DNA of 64,000 bases from Tetradesmus obliquus. Lineage: Eukaryota > Chlorophyta > Chlorophyceae > Sphaeropleales > Scenedesmaceae. The notes beneath the pieces are model-generated. The model ran no database searches and was not told the origin of the DNA. It saw nothing but the letters and a program-made list of their open reading frames with translations. The stretch is from assembly GCA_030272155.1 (NCBI GenBank), contig CP126201.1, positions 4,822,501 through 4,886,500 of the forward strand. Direction: 5' to 3'. Positions within the stretch are counted from its first letter, which is position 1. Each line of letters starts with the position of its first letter. The position numbers and the translations under genes were made by a program. Shown piece after piece: positions 9,974 through 20,053 of this stretch.

Positions 9974-11516
9974 ATGAACGTGCTGCGCAGCCGTTTCGGG
10001 GTCGAAGGGAAGCAGCATGCACGTCCTGCAGTTGCTGAAATTCATAACTGCAGTATACGACACGTTACAAGTGCGATCACCGGAACTACCGGGACAGCTG
10101 CCGGGTGCGTGCAGCAGCAGCAGCACAGCGAGCAGCAGCAGCTGCTGCCAGCACAACCAACCCCGCCGCACATGAGAGCTCTGAGCTTGGCGTGTGCGTG
10201 TCTGGTGGCTATGGACAGTGGTTTGCCACTAGCAGCGCTGGCAGATGTGCCATTGCCACAGCAGCAGCAGCAGCAGCAGCAATCAGAGAAGCATGGCTTG
10301 CTGAGCAGGCTGCGACAGATGGTCAAGCCTGCAGGCGATGGTGAGTGCTCCAAGTGCTACACCTCCTGGACATTACTCGCTTGCCATAACTGAACTGTTC
10401 TGCTGAAATGGTGTACAGTTCGCATTGCCTGAGCGCAGCTGTCACTGCACAGCACGCCTGCTGTAAATCGGCGCAGGACATCAATGCAGCTGGCCGAACG
10501 CTGCATTTGCTCTTGCATTCAAGCATGGCTCCAAACATACCAGCTGTACAGCTGCCTGGGCCCGTATGCAAACCAATGTCTTTCGTCTTTCACAGCAGAC
10601 CATGATGCTGTGCCTCTCTTGCTTGTCGTGCCTGCCTGCCTGCTCGCTGCAGAGGCTCCTGCAGTGAGCAGCCCTCGTTCTTTTTGTGTTGCATCTTTGC
10701 AGTATGCCTGCTCAGCAGACCTATATGCTGTGCCTTTTGAGACTGTCATGCCGTACTGCCTGCCACTGCCTGCCTGCTTGCTGCAGAGGCCCCTGCAGTC
10801 AGCAGCCCGCTGCCTGCCGTGCCTCACGCCAGCAGCGACAAGGTTGCAGAGCTGCAGCAGCTGGTGCAGCAGGACGCGCCAGACACTGCAGCAGCAGCAG
10901 CCAGCCACAAGCAGCAGCAGCAGCAGAAAGGCAAGAAGCAGGACAAGAAGCAGCAGCAGCAGCAGCAGCATGATCCGCAGCAGGCGGCGCAGCAGTTGGC
11001 TGCAGTGCTTGGTGTGGATGGCAGGGCAGCGCAGCAGCTGCTGGAGCAGGAGCCGGGCCTGGCTGGGCTTGGACAAAAGCAGCTTAAGGTGAGCCTGATG
11101 CATGTGTTTATTGAGGGGTGCAAAGCTTGGCTGCCCCACTTGGAGGTGCCAAGCCTTGATTGTGTTGGACAAAAGCAGCTCAAGGTGAGCCTCATGTTCT
11201 GTTGTTGGTTGTGATGGCCGTTAGGGTTTGGCTGCCCCATCTGCAGGAGGCGGGCCTTGCCGGGGTAGGTCAGAAGCAGCTCAAGGTGAGCATAGATCAT
11301 TTGGCGTGGTGAGCTGGCGGTGCTGCGGCACCACCAGGTGAGGGTATGAAGGGGGCTGGACACGTTCCAGGTTATTGTCTCTCTGGCTGCTGCATCTTCA
11401 CAGTGTTGCTTGCTTGCATTGGGTTTGCCTGCATACATTCTGCAAGCAACAGCGGAGCATCAGCATCAGCAGTGCTGCTACTCAAGTTTGTTCTCATCAA
11501 CAGCAGGACCCACTAG

Positions 11517-11551
<35 letters not shown>

Positions 11552-12663
11552 CAGGAGCGCCTGTCCAGCCTCAGCAAGCTGCTGTCGCTCAGCCAGGACA
11601 GCGCAGCAGCAGTAGCTTACCGCATGCCTCGCCTGCTGACGCTGCAGCATCGGGAGCTGAGTCAGCGCCTGGCTGCAGCCGCCAAGCTGCTGGGGGTGGA
11701 GCAGCGGCTGCTGAAAGATGTGGCGGCGCTGCAGCCGGGGCTGCTGGTGCATCAGACTGACGTGCTGAGGTGAGTGTTCGGTTCAAGGTGGTGGGCTGTG
11801 CTGTGAGGTGTCGCGGTGGGCTGCGGTGGGCTCCGACTGCGGTTGGTCAGGATTAGTGTGGCAGCATGATGTGGCGGCGCTGCAGCCGGGGCTGCTGGTA
11901 CACCAGACTGACGTGCTGCGGTAAGTGTGGGGCATCAGATGGTGGGCTGTGGCGGTGGGCTGCGTTGGGCTCCAGCTGCAGCTGGTTTAGGATTTAGTGT
12001 GGCAGCATGTTGTGGCCGCGCTGCAGCTAGGGCTGCTGGTGCACCAGACTGATGTGCTGCGGTGAGGTGTTGGGTGGTGGGCTGTAGTGTGCTGTAGTTG
12101 ACTGTAGATTTGTTGCGGCTGGTGGGGGTGACCTGACATGCGGGTTGTTCTGACAGCATTGTCAAGTTGTGTGCTTTGCGATGCCTCACGCGTGTGGCTG
12201 CCTTTCTGCAGCAGAGTCGAGTCAACAAACCGGGCCCCTTCTGCTGCTGCTGCTGCTGCTGCAGGGTGCGCATCAAGTGCCTGGAGAAGCTGCTCATGCT
12301 GAGCCCGCCTGATGCGACACGCCTGGCTGCTGCAGAGCCGGCGCTGCTCACCTTCAGGTGTGGCTGCATATGCGGCTGTGTACATGTGTGTGTGCACCTT
12401 ATTTCGGGGTGCTGCTGTTGCACTAGCATTTCTGCAGGGTGGAACAAAATGGCAGCATGCTGCTTTGGGCAGGTCCTTATCACATCATGTACACAGTTGC
12501 TGCTGTGCGGTGGTTGCGTTCTTATTTTGTGCACGCATGCCCGCTTGTTAGCAGGTTTCACCTGTCCGCAGCTGCATAATTGCTTGTGCTGTACACCAAC
12601 AGTGTCAGTGGGGCGCCACTCCCATCGGCAAGTTCCATACTGTGCTGGCCTTACAACTGCTGC

Positions 12664-12709
<46 letters not shown>

Positions 12710-13663
12710 CATGAGGACCTGGCGGCGCGGCTGGGTGAGCTAGCCAAGCAGCTGGGCCTCAACACAAACAGGACGGCAGGCCTGGTCTGCAGGAGGCCAG
12801 GTGGGCGTTATATAACATAACATAACACACATGTCACAACACCCACAGTACATGGGACGTGTTTGGCAGCACTACTTGCCTGCCTGCTGCTGCTGCACGC
12901 CAGGACTACAAGGGTTGCACTACTGCCATATTTGGCCAATGCTGCTAACGCACCACAGCAGCGGCAGCACAAGCTAGAGTACCACCCATCAACCACCAAT
13001 CTCTCATCCCCTGCTGCCGCAACTTTACTGGTAAATCTATACCGCCTCATTGCTGCACACAGGCCTGCTGGTGGTGCCGCCAGCAGTTGTGAAGCAGCGC
13101 CTGGATGCTGCAGTGCAGCTGCTGCAGCTGCCTGTGGAGGCTGGCAAGTCATTTGCGCTCCGAGTGCCAGGGGTGCTGCTGCAGCCGCCAGGTGTCACCC
13201 GCAGCCACCTACTGAGCCTGTCAGCGCTGCTGAATATTCCGCTGGATAGGGCTACGGTGGCTGCTGCGGAGGTGCCGCAGCTGCTACTGGTGCCGCCTGC
13301 GGAGGTGCAGGCGCGGCTGGCCACACTGAGTGAGACGCTCAAGGTGCGCCAGCACGGCTTGTTGCATATGTTATCATGATATGTTCGAATTTTTGCTGGG
13401 CTAGCGTGTTCCGTGCTGGTGCAGGCACGGCTAGCCACACTGAGTGAGACACACAAGTCGAGGCGCTGTTATGTAACATGTTATAGTTAGGAGCCCTGCC
13501 GGGCTGACGTGTTGTTGAAATGATGCTATGTGCCGCTGTCTGCCGGCTAGACGTGCAAAGTGACGGCTGGAGGCGGGGCCTGGACACCAAGTGGAAGCAA
13601 GCTGAGCGGCTGCAGTGCTGGACACACATCAGCCTTTGTACATTTTCATCCTCTATAACCCCG

Positions 13664-13694
<31 letters not shown>

Positions 13695-13813
13695 TGCCTG
13701 TGGACAAGGTGCGGCTGATGGCTGCAGACAGGCCGGTGCTGCTTTCACACAACAGCGCCACCATCCGCAGTGCGGCACAGCAGGCAGCCACGAGCAAGGA
13801 GCAGCGGCGGTGA
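9974..13813 (+). CDS. mTERF-family organellar protein
   Basis: Seven exons fit in phase: 9974-10340, 10787-11088, 11555-11769, 12265-12357, 12709-12800, 13063-13343 and 13694-13813 (489 residues). The N-terminal 120 residues are Arg/Ser/Gln-rich and could be an organellar transit peptide. From about residue 200, roughly 30-residue Leu/Pro helical repeats typical of mTERF proteins follow: YRMPRLLTLQHRELSQRLA, KLLGVEQRLLKDVAALQPGLL, KSFALRVPGVLLQPPGVT and AAEVPQLLLVPPAEVQARL. Family members bind nucleic acid in mitochondria or chloroplasts and affect transcription, splicing or ribosome assembly; which process applies here cannot be seen. Four exon boundaries have partial tandem copies in the adjoining introns. 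Internal exons 12265-12357 and 12709-12800 are short but frame-consistent. Confidence 0.8.
10606..10810 (+). repeat. Acceptor-side echo of mTERF exon 2
   Basis: The stretch ending CTGCCTGC-TTGCTGCAG and continuing into the exon start (EAPAVSSP) occurs twice. The exon edge is at 10653 in the echo and 10787 in the true exon, 134 bases apart. The echo has a complete CTGCAG acceptor and the same phase for the first nine codons before diverging. It lies upstream of the true exon, inside the intron. Confidence 0.75.
11040..11291 (+). repeat. Donor-side echoes of mTERF exon 2 (three copies)
   Basis: The exon end encoding GQKQLK plus GTGAGC occurs three times, with donor GT at 11089 (true), 11185 and 11286. 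The last copy also has CTGCAG at 11241-11246. That gives a bounded 39-base segment (11247-11285) of 13 codons in phase 0/0 with no stop. Confidence 0.85.
11696..12068 (+). repeat. Donor-side echoes of mTERF exon 3 (three copies)
   Basis: A unit of about 145 bases carries the end of exon 3 (DVAALQPGLLVHQTDVLR), a donor and the start of the intron. It occurs three times, with donor GT at 11770 (true, GTGAGT), 11921 (GTAAGT) and 12062 (GTGAGG). The third copy carries an in-frame TAG. Intronic GGTGGGCTG-rich sequence is copied along with the coding part. Confidence 0.85.
13302..13460 (+). repeat. Degraded donor-side echo of mTERF exon 6
   Basis: The exon end VQARLATLSETLK (to 13343) recurs at about 13420-13455. 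In the echo the donor GT has changed to TC after CACAAG, so this copy cannot act as a 5' splice site. Confidence 0.7.
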
Positions 13814-14039
13814 CACAGCAGCAGCAGCAGCAGCAGCAGCAATTGGTCGTCAGCGTCTATGTCATCATATCATCACCGTAGTCATGTTATGAAGGAAGCA
13901 ACAGCAGCCCACCAGCTGGTAGAGGCCTGGGTTTTGCTGTGAGGGGTGTGGCTGGGGAGGTGTCATTGCACCAGTGCTGCACATATTTTGAGGCTGATGT
14001 GGCGTCTGCCACTGTTTTGGTTGAACAGCGCCGGTGTCG

Positions 14040-14044
14040 TGTAA
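14040..14044 (+). terminator. TGTAA polyadenylation signal of the mTERF gene
   Basis: TGTAA lies about 225 bases past the mTERF stop. A second copy 26 bases further on (14066-14070) is an equally good candidate. Confidence 0.45.
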
Positions 14045-14577
14045 CAATGTGTGAGGGCATTCATTTGTAAATCGTGACGTTGTGTTCCTCTGAAACCCTC
14101 GTATGCAACTTCTATCCGCATTTTTTCAACCACACGTTTCTGTCCGCCTGTTTACACGTGCTGTCAGTGCACCTGCACCTGCAAAGTATGCAAACATCAA
14201 ACCAGAAACACAAGCAAAGACATGCAGCAGGCCCTATGATACAGCACTCAATCTGGGAGCGGCTGCCATCATGCATTGATGCCAATTGCAAGCTGCACAC
14301 CAGCCATCTGCCAGAAGCTGGAACTGCAGCGGGTGTAGAACAGCGGATGCACGCGCTGCAGTTGGATGAAGGCATGAAGCCCCTACATGGACAAACACTT
14401 GTGTACATGTGCTTGCACGGCAGCGCTTTGCAGCGCTCACTGATCGCGCAGCCATTGCGTGTCAGACACACAGCCAAGCACCGTGCAGCATCCATGTGTG
14501 CATAAAGATAACACAGTGAGCGGCATGGTGCGCGTGCCAGAAGAGCTGCCAGAGCGCGCTTTGCAGGGGACGAACAC

Positions 14578-14661
14578 ATTCGGCGCTGTGCATTGCGCGT
14601 ACGCGCATGTGCAGGCCACATTCGGCGCTGTGCATTGCGCGTACGCGCATGTGCAGGCCAC
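14578..14661. repeat. Perfect 42-bp tandem duplication
   Basis: Two identical 42-base units (14578-14619 and 14620-14661) begin ATTCGGCGCTGTGC. Perfect identity implies a recent duplication. The sequence is open in several frames because 42 is a multiple of three, which inflates the ORFs here. Confidence 0.95.
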
Positions 14662-15299
14662 GAGAGACGCAGCGTGCACGCCGCATGGATGCGGCGCTGA
14701 CAGCCATGCAGTGCGCAGCATGTCAGCGCGCAGCAACAGCCCAGGGCTGGCTTCACGTCACAATCAAAACCAGCAGGCCAGCAGCACAGGCGTAGTCGTC
14801 GGCAGCTCCGCTGCATGTGCAGCAGCTTGCAGGTGCCTTGATGACCAGCGTGACAAGCAAATGAGGAATGAACAAATGTGGGAGGTGCTGTCACAGCACG
14901 GACTGTCCAGTGCTGCAGGTACCAGTGCTGTAGATACCATAACCATACTTGGCGGCAGCGACACACTGCCAGCAGCCTGGCAAACACAGCAACAACGCAT
15001 CAACACTTCCGCGTCAGCGTCAGTCACTGCTCAAGCGCGTACAGCACCACAGAAAATGTATGCAGAACTTTGGGTCAGAACAAACTGCAAAGACAATGCC
15101 GAAACACCACAGCAATGCAACTGCACTAAAAGGCAAACAGAACTCTCCCACTGAGCAATGGTTGTGGCGTGTCAACACCAACACTGCAGCGCACCAACAC
15201 TCCTTAAACAGCGAACAGAATTGCCTGCACGTCAAACTACATCGGGTGTGCCTCTGATGCCCACCAACACTGCCACGCTGTCCTGTCCTGCAAATGCAC

Positions 15300-15490
15300 T
15301 ACACGTACTGCCTGTACTGAGCAATGAGCTGCACATCTGTCCACTGTACTGCCCACTGTACTGCACATCCATAAAGTGTACTGCCTGATGTACGGCACGC
15401 ATGCACTGTACTGCCCACTGTACTGTCCTGTGTACTTCACACACATGCACTGTACTGCCCACTTCACTGTCCAATGTACTGCATGCTGTA
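15300..15490. repeat. Degenerate GTACTG-rich short repeats
   Basis: The motif CACTGTACTGCC and close variants recur many times within about 190 bases at irregular spacing. No coding or structural role is apparent. Confidence 0.7.
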
Positions 15491-17689
15491 CTGAGCATCA
15501 CTGCACTGTGCTGCCTGCTACGATGCCCTTTGTCCCACTGCACCTGACCCAACACTGCACATCCTGTACCTCATCCAACTCTGCACATTCCAACCCTCAC
15601 TGCACCCTGTGCCTGCACCAGACGCGAACACAACCTGAGCCCGCGTCAGCAGGCCAGACACGCCTCACACATACAGTACACTTCTTATAAAGCACAGCAC
15701 GTTTTCCTGCCTGCTTGCTACAGCCGTGTTGTGTCATACCCTTTACTTCCAGGCAGGCGGTACGTCAGTGCCAGCCTCCTGTGGCGGTAAGTCTGCCACG
15801 CAGCCCCTGAGGCTGCTCATATCCACCATCAACTTCCTGCAAGCTGGCAGTGCATGCCTGCTGACCTTCCAACCACGCAACTGCTGCACAACTACCTCAT
15901 GCAGTTGCCTGCATCCACACGCCTCAACACACCTCACCAACTCATTCCTAAGTGTTGCTGTCATCAGGTCAAAGGTGCCAAAGAAAGAAGGCAACATCAC
16001 ACAAGTGCACGTGCCATACTGATCACAGAGCATGTCACTCCTGCTCGCTGTTTGCCACGTAGCAGAAAGGCCAGAGAATCTAACTATACTCTGCAGCCCA
16101 GAGTAAGCCAGGGCTGCAGTGCACAGCCCCAGCAGCTAGCCTGTCCTGCTGTCAAGCAGAATGGCGTCTGTTGCACAAGAGAGCTAACAGCAGCCCACGC
16201 CACATGCAGCACATGGGCAGCCCATCAACAGAGTTGCTTGCGCATCTGCTGCAGCTGTGGCACGTAGGGAGGGGTACAGCATGCAAGTATCATGATAGTG
16301 CTGTCAGTGCAGCTGAAAACAGCTGCTGCATGCGTTTGAAAAAAAAAGTGTGTCATCACCTCGCGCAGCACAGGAGAGGCCTGTGCAGGAGCACCTACAT
16401 GCGCTGTGCTGAACTGCTATCTACTCTGGCATAACTCTACACAACCCCGCACTACATACGAAGGTCACCACGCAAGCACGCATGGCTTACATGCATGCAC
16501 GCGTCATTTCATCCAAGTCAAGGTTCAGATGCTGTCATATCACGATGTGGGCAGATTCAGCACGAATAAACTGCCACGCGGTGCTTGCAGCACCCGTTCC
16601 CTCACGCAGAAGCACAGCAGGTGTGTATAGCAGAGCTTGGCAGCAGCAACAAGCAGCAGGGGCCCATTGGACCACTCCAATAGTTGCGTGAAACAAGCAT
16701 GGTGAGATACCACCCTTACTGCTGAGGGGCGGCACAGCAGCAGACAACTGCCAACTACAGCAGCACACCACCGCACTCCGCAAGCGACGTACTGCAGCTG
16801 CTTGGAAAGCAGCAGGCTTTCCATCCAAGCCCAACGACGGTTCCATGCCTTGGCATGCAATGCGCAGCATGCATGCTGTGATACGCCCACAGCCCATCTC
16901 GGCAAGACTTTTTCACATCTCAGTTGCCTGCTGACCAACAGGAGCACGGCAACTGTACAACCCACACGCATAGATGGTTTTCATCTTAAACGGACGAGGC
17001 TGCAAATCCATAACTGCACGCCTCGCATTTCAAGGCCCGCGTGCAGCGCCATGTGTAGAAAGACAGCAACATACTGACAGTCCAATATGTAAAGGTAAAG
17101 CGACTGTTACGGTGCGCTTGCTGCACTGCGAGCCTCACAAAGTGAGATGCAGCCGCCCTGTACAGCAAGCACCAACGTATGCATCTAGCGATCACAATGT
17201 AACATCAGTGTCGGCTCGCCCCCGCGACACTGCTGCACAATAACAGCATGTGCAATGAGCTGGGCAGCGTGCCTTGTCACCAAAAGGCACCGTCACCCAG
17301 GCGATGATATATTTATCATAACATAACATAATAACATGGGTGGTCAACGCTCACACCACGAGCAGCAGTGCTCTGCAGCAAGTGCCACGCTACTGCAGCA
17401 GCCGTACTGCAGCAGGCACTAGCACATCACCAGCGGCGGATGGTGCACTGTTACTCAACGTGCATCACATCGCAACAATGCGTTTTGTGTACTTTAACAG
17501 CATCGTCACACAAGCTCCAGTTGCGCAGGCTAGAGCTGCTGTCTGCAAGCCAGCACTGCCTTTCCTGCAAGCTGCTGCTGCGTTCTGCAAGCCGTTGCCA
17601 CACATACAGAAACTTGCATCATGTCCCACTGGCAACAGCAGCAACAGCAGAAGCAACAGCTGCTCTCTTCACGCACACACCCTTTCTTC

Positions 17690-20053
17690 TTACACAACCA
17701 GCATCACTGCAAACACCAGGCCTGCAAGCACACTCGCTGCCACAAGCCTCACGCCTGCTGCTACTGCTGCTGCCCCACTGGTGGTCTTTGCAGGAACCTG
17801 GCCCTGCTCAGCACCCATCACCTGCTGACCTGGCATCGCCGCACCCCCCATACCCATCCCAATCATCATGCCTCCATTCATCCCCATGCCCATTGCACCC
17901 TGCTGCTGTTGCTGCTGCATGCCCATACCGTTGTAGGTGCCAGGCAGTGCCTCACCCTGCTGCTGCTGCTGCGGCTGCATGCCCAGGCCCATGCTGCTGC
18001 TGCTGCCGGTGTAGCCGCCTGCTGCATAAGCAGTGCCGGTGATGGTGGTGCTCATGAGGCTGTCCTGTCCCAGGCTGACAATGCCCATGGCTGAGCCAGC
18101 AGTGACCTGCAGGAAAAGGCAGGGCAAGACAACAGCAGTATGCTGTGGGTTCTGCTGTGTGTAGGCGTGATGAGTGACAGCACGACAGCAGGGGTTTCCC
18201 TGTACCAAGAGATTGGATGATGAGAGCCTGTGGGTAGCTGGGAGCTGCTTTATAACTGCTTCACAATCACAAGTGCTTGAATCTGCACTTGCAGTACTGG
18301 CAGGTGAGGTGAGGAAGGTCGACAGCCTCATTTGCCGCCTGCGCATGTGCACAGCATAATGTGCTGCACTGCTGCTTCTGCTGCATAACAACCGGCGCAG
18401 CTCACATTGTAGAGCAGGTTGCAGTCGATTTGTGTTTCACGGCCGCCAGCATCCGGCACCACGCGGCCCTTCAGGTTCATCATCAGCATGGTGGGCGCCT
18501 GCATGCTCTGGGGGTTGGTCACCTGCAGGAGGATTGTGTTATGTAACAAATATGACATAATTTGAAAATGGCAACAGCTGGAGGTCAAGTGATGGTGCTG
18601 CACCCAATGGCAAGAAGGAGCATGATGCTTGAGTCTTGTTCTGCATCCAAGGGATGGCTTCAGCCAGCCGCCTCTGTGCCTGGGGCACTGTATCACCAGC
18701 TGCTTGACCGCATAACGTTATGTGTATTGCTGGTGTGGCTGGCAGATTGCTGCACACCCACCTGGAAAGCGATGTCACTCCTGCCCATGCTGTACTGGCC
18801 ACTTGCCGCTCCTGCGGCAGCACATGCGGCATGCAGCACATACACACCATCAGCAGCTGATGCTTCTTGAGTGCTTTGCCCAGTGAGCCCGTAACATCAT
18901 TCAACCACCTGCGGCAGCAGCGGTGCAAAGAGAGCTTGCAAGGATGCAACGTCAGCTGGACACACATCATATGCACACCCCAACCTGCATCTCAACTCCA
19001 GCTGCACGCAGTACACATGCACCCCTTACAGGGCGACATCACAGGCCTGCTGAAAGTGATTCACAATCAACGATCAGCCTTAAATTACACCTGCTGTTGT
19101 ACAATCTACCATGCATAATCTACCACAGCTCACCTCTGCTGAGCACGCCCTTGCTGACCTCGCAGAATGTGCCATCGCTTGCAATCTTGAGGTTGGGCTG
19201 CAGCTGGATGCTGCACATCGGGGAGGTGGACATCTGCAGCTTGCCCAGGCACTCCACGATGGCAATATTATCACGGCAGGTGTCCAGGTTCAGCAGGCGC
19301 ATGATGCCAGTGCCTGCAGGATGGTGAAGACAGCAGAAACATGGTTGGCATGGTGTGAATGACAGGTGGTGAGGGTGAGCACAGAGGATGCAGAGCACAT
19401 GTGGTGCCGGTGCCTTGCAGGATGATGAAGATGGGCAGCAGCGGCAGCAGGAGCATGGTCAGGGGCAATAGGTAGGGTGCATGCCATGTGCAGGCTTATG
19501 ATTGAGCCAGGCGCAGCATGCCTGCTGGCATGCGTCTGCAGGACAGAAGGAGGAGTGGCACAAAAGATTCAAGTACGCAGCATAAAAACCTATGTGTAGT
19601 GAGGATGGCAGACGTGTCACACCTCAGATCACTACAGTGATCTTCACAGGTGGGATTACACTAGCGTGTACTGTTGCTTGCTGCTGCAGATCATGTGTTG
19701 CATAGCAGCTCTGATCATCTGCGCCGCTGCTGATGTATTCGTTTTGACCATTTCACAGCATCAAAGAGCAGTCACGCCGTGAAAAGGCATACAGTGGCGG
19801 ACAGCAGCTGCCGTGCAGGTACCTCTGCTGCCGGGTGTGCGCCAGCTGGGCATGTACCAGGTGACTCAGCATAACAAGCTGCCTTGGCCGCTAAATAACA
19901 TTGCTAAAATCCCTGAAACTATATGCGCCACTGTACGAGACCCCCAGGGCCTGCTGTGCTCTCAGCGGACTCGAACTTGCCTTGAGTGCACTGCGCCACG
20001 GCGAACGCTGGAAGCGCCATCAGGCACAACATCACAGCGATGCGCGCATTCAT
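17690..20053 (-). CDS. Secreted, probably GPI-anchored protein of unknown function
   Basis: The start at 20053 gives a clear signal peptide (MNARIAVMLCLMALPAFAVA, then QCTQGKF). Four downstream exons fit in phase: 19134-19313, 18762-18865, 18406-18522 and 17690-18106. The join between the first exon (ending near 19937-19942) and 19313 is unresolved; a small exon near 19817-19860 (reading CPAGAHPAAE) may lie between. The mature region has spaced Cys residues (DTCRDN, CSIQL, TFCEV, IDCNLLYN). The last exon is rich in Gly/Met/Gln (GMGMQQQQ, GMNGGMMIGMGMGG) and ends with a hydrophobic tail (LVAASVLAGLVFAVMLVV), as expected for a GPI signal or C-terminal anchor. Family not recognised; a cell-surface location is inferred. 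Confidence 0.65.
19299..19433 (-). repeat. Possible weak acceptor-side echo in the secreted-protein gene
   Basis: About 30 bases spanning the acceptor and first codons of the 19134-19313 exon recur at 19402-19433, upstream on the minus strand. The copy reads TTGCAGG / CCTTGCAGG with several mismatches. It is shorter and less certain than the other echoes in the window. Confidence 0.4.

Larger units (their letters stand above)
13814..17689. other. 3.9-kb region without a supported gene
   Basis: Two TGTAA signals (14040-14044 and 14066-14070) suit the mTERF 3' end. The longest frames (14459-15154 + and 14112-14987 -) overlap the same tandem repeat, lack recognisable domains and show no conserved-looking splice structure. 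Short GTACTG-containing repeats fill about 15300-15490. The right end must include the 3' UTR of the minus-strand secreted-protein gene. A non-coding RNA cannot be excluded. Confidence 0.5.

Noticed and set aside
14112-15154. Two overlapping long frames, 291 codons (-) and 231 codons (+)
   Set aside because: They overlap each other and the perfect 42-bp duplication, have Cys/His-skewed composition and show no recognisable motif or splice context.
16320-17300. Possible genes in the right half of the 14-17.6 kb gap
   Set aside because: Only frames under 150 codons on both strands, without domains, signal peptides or coherent splice sites.
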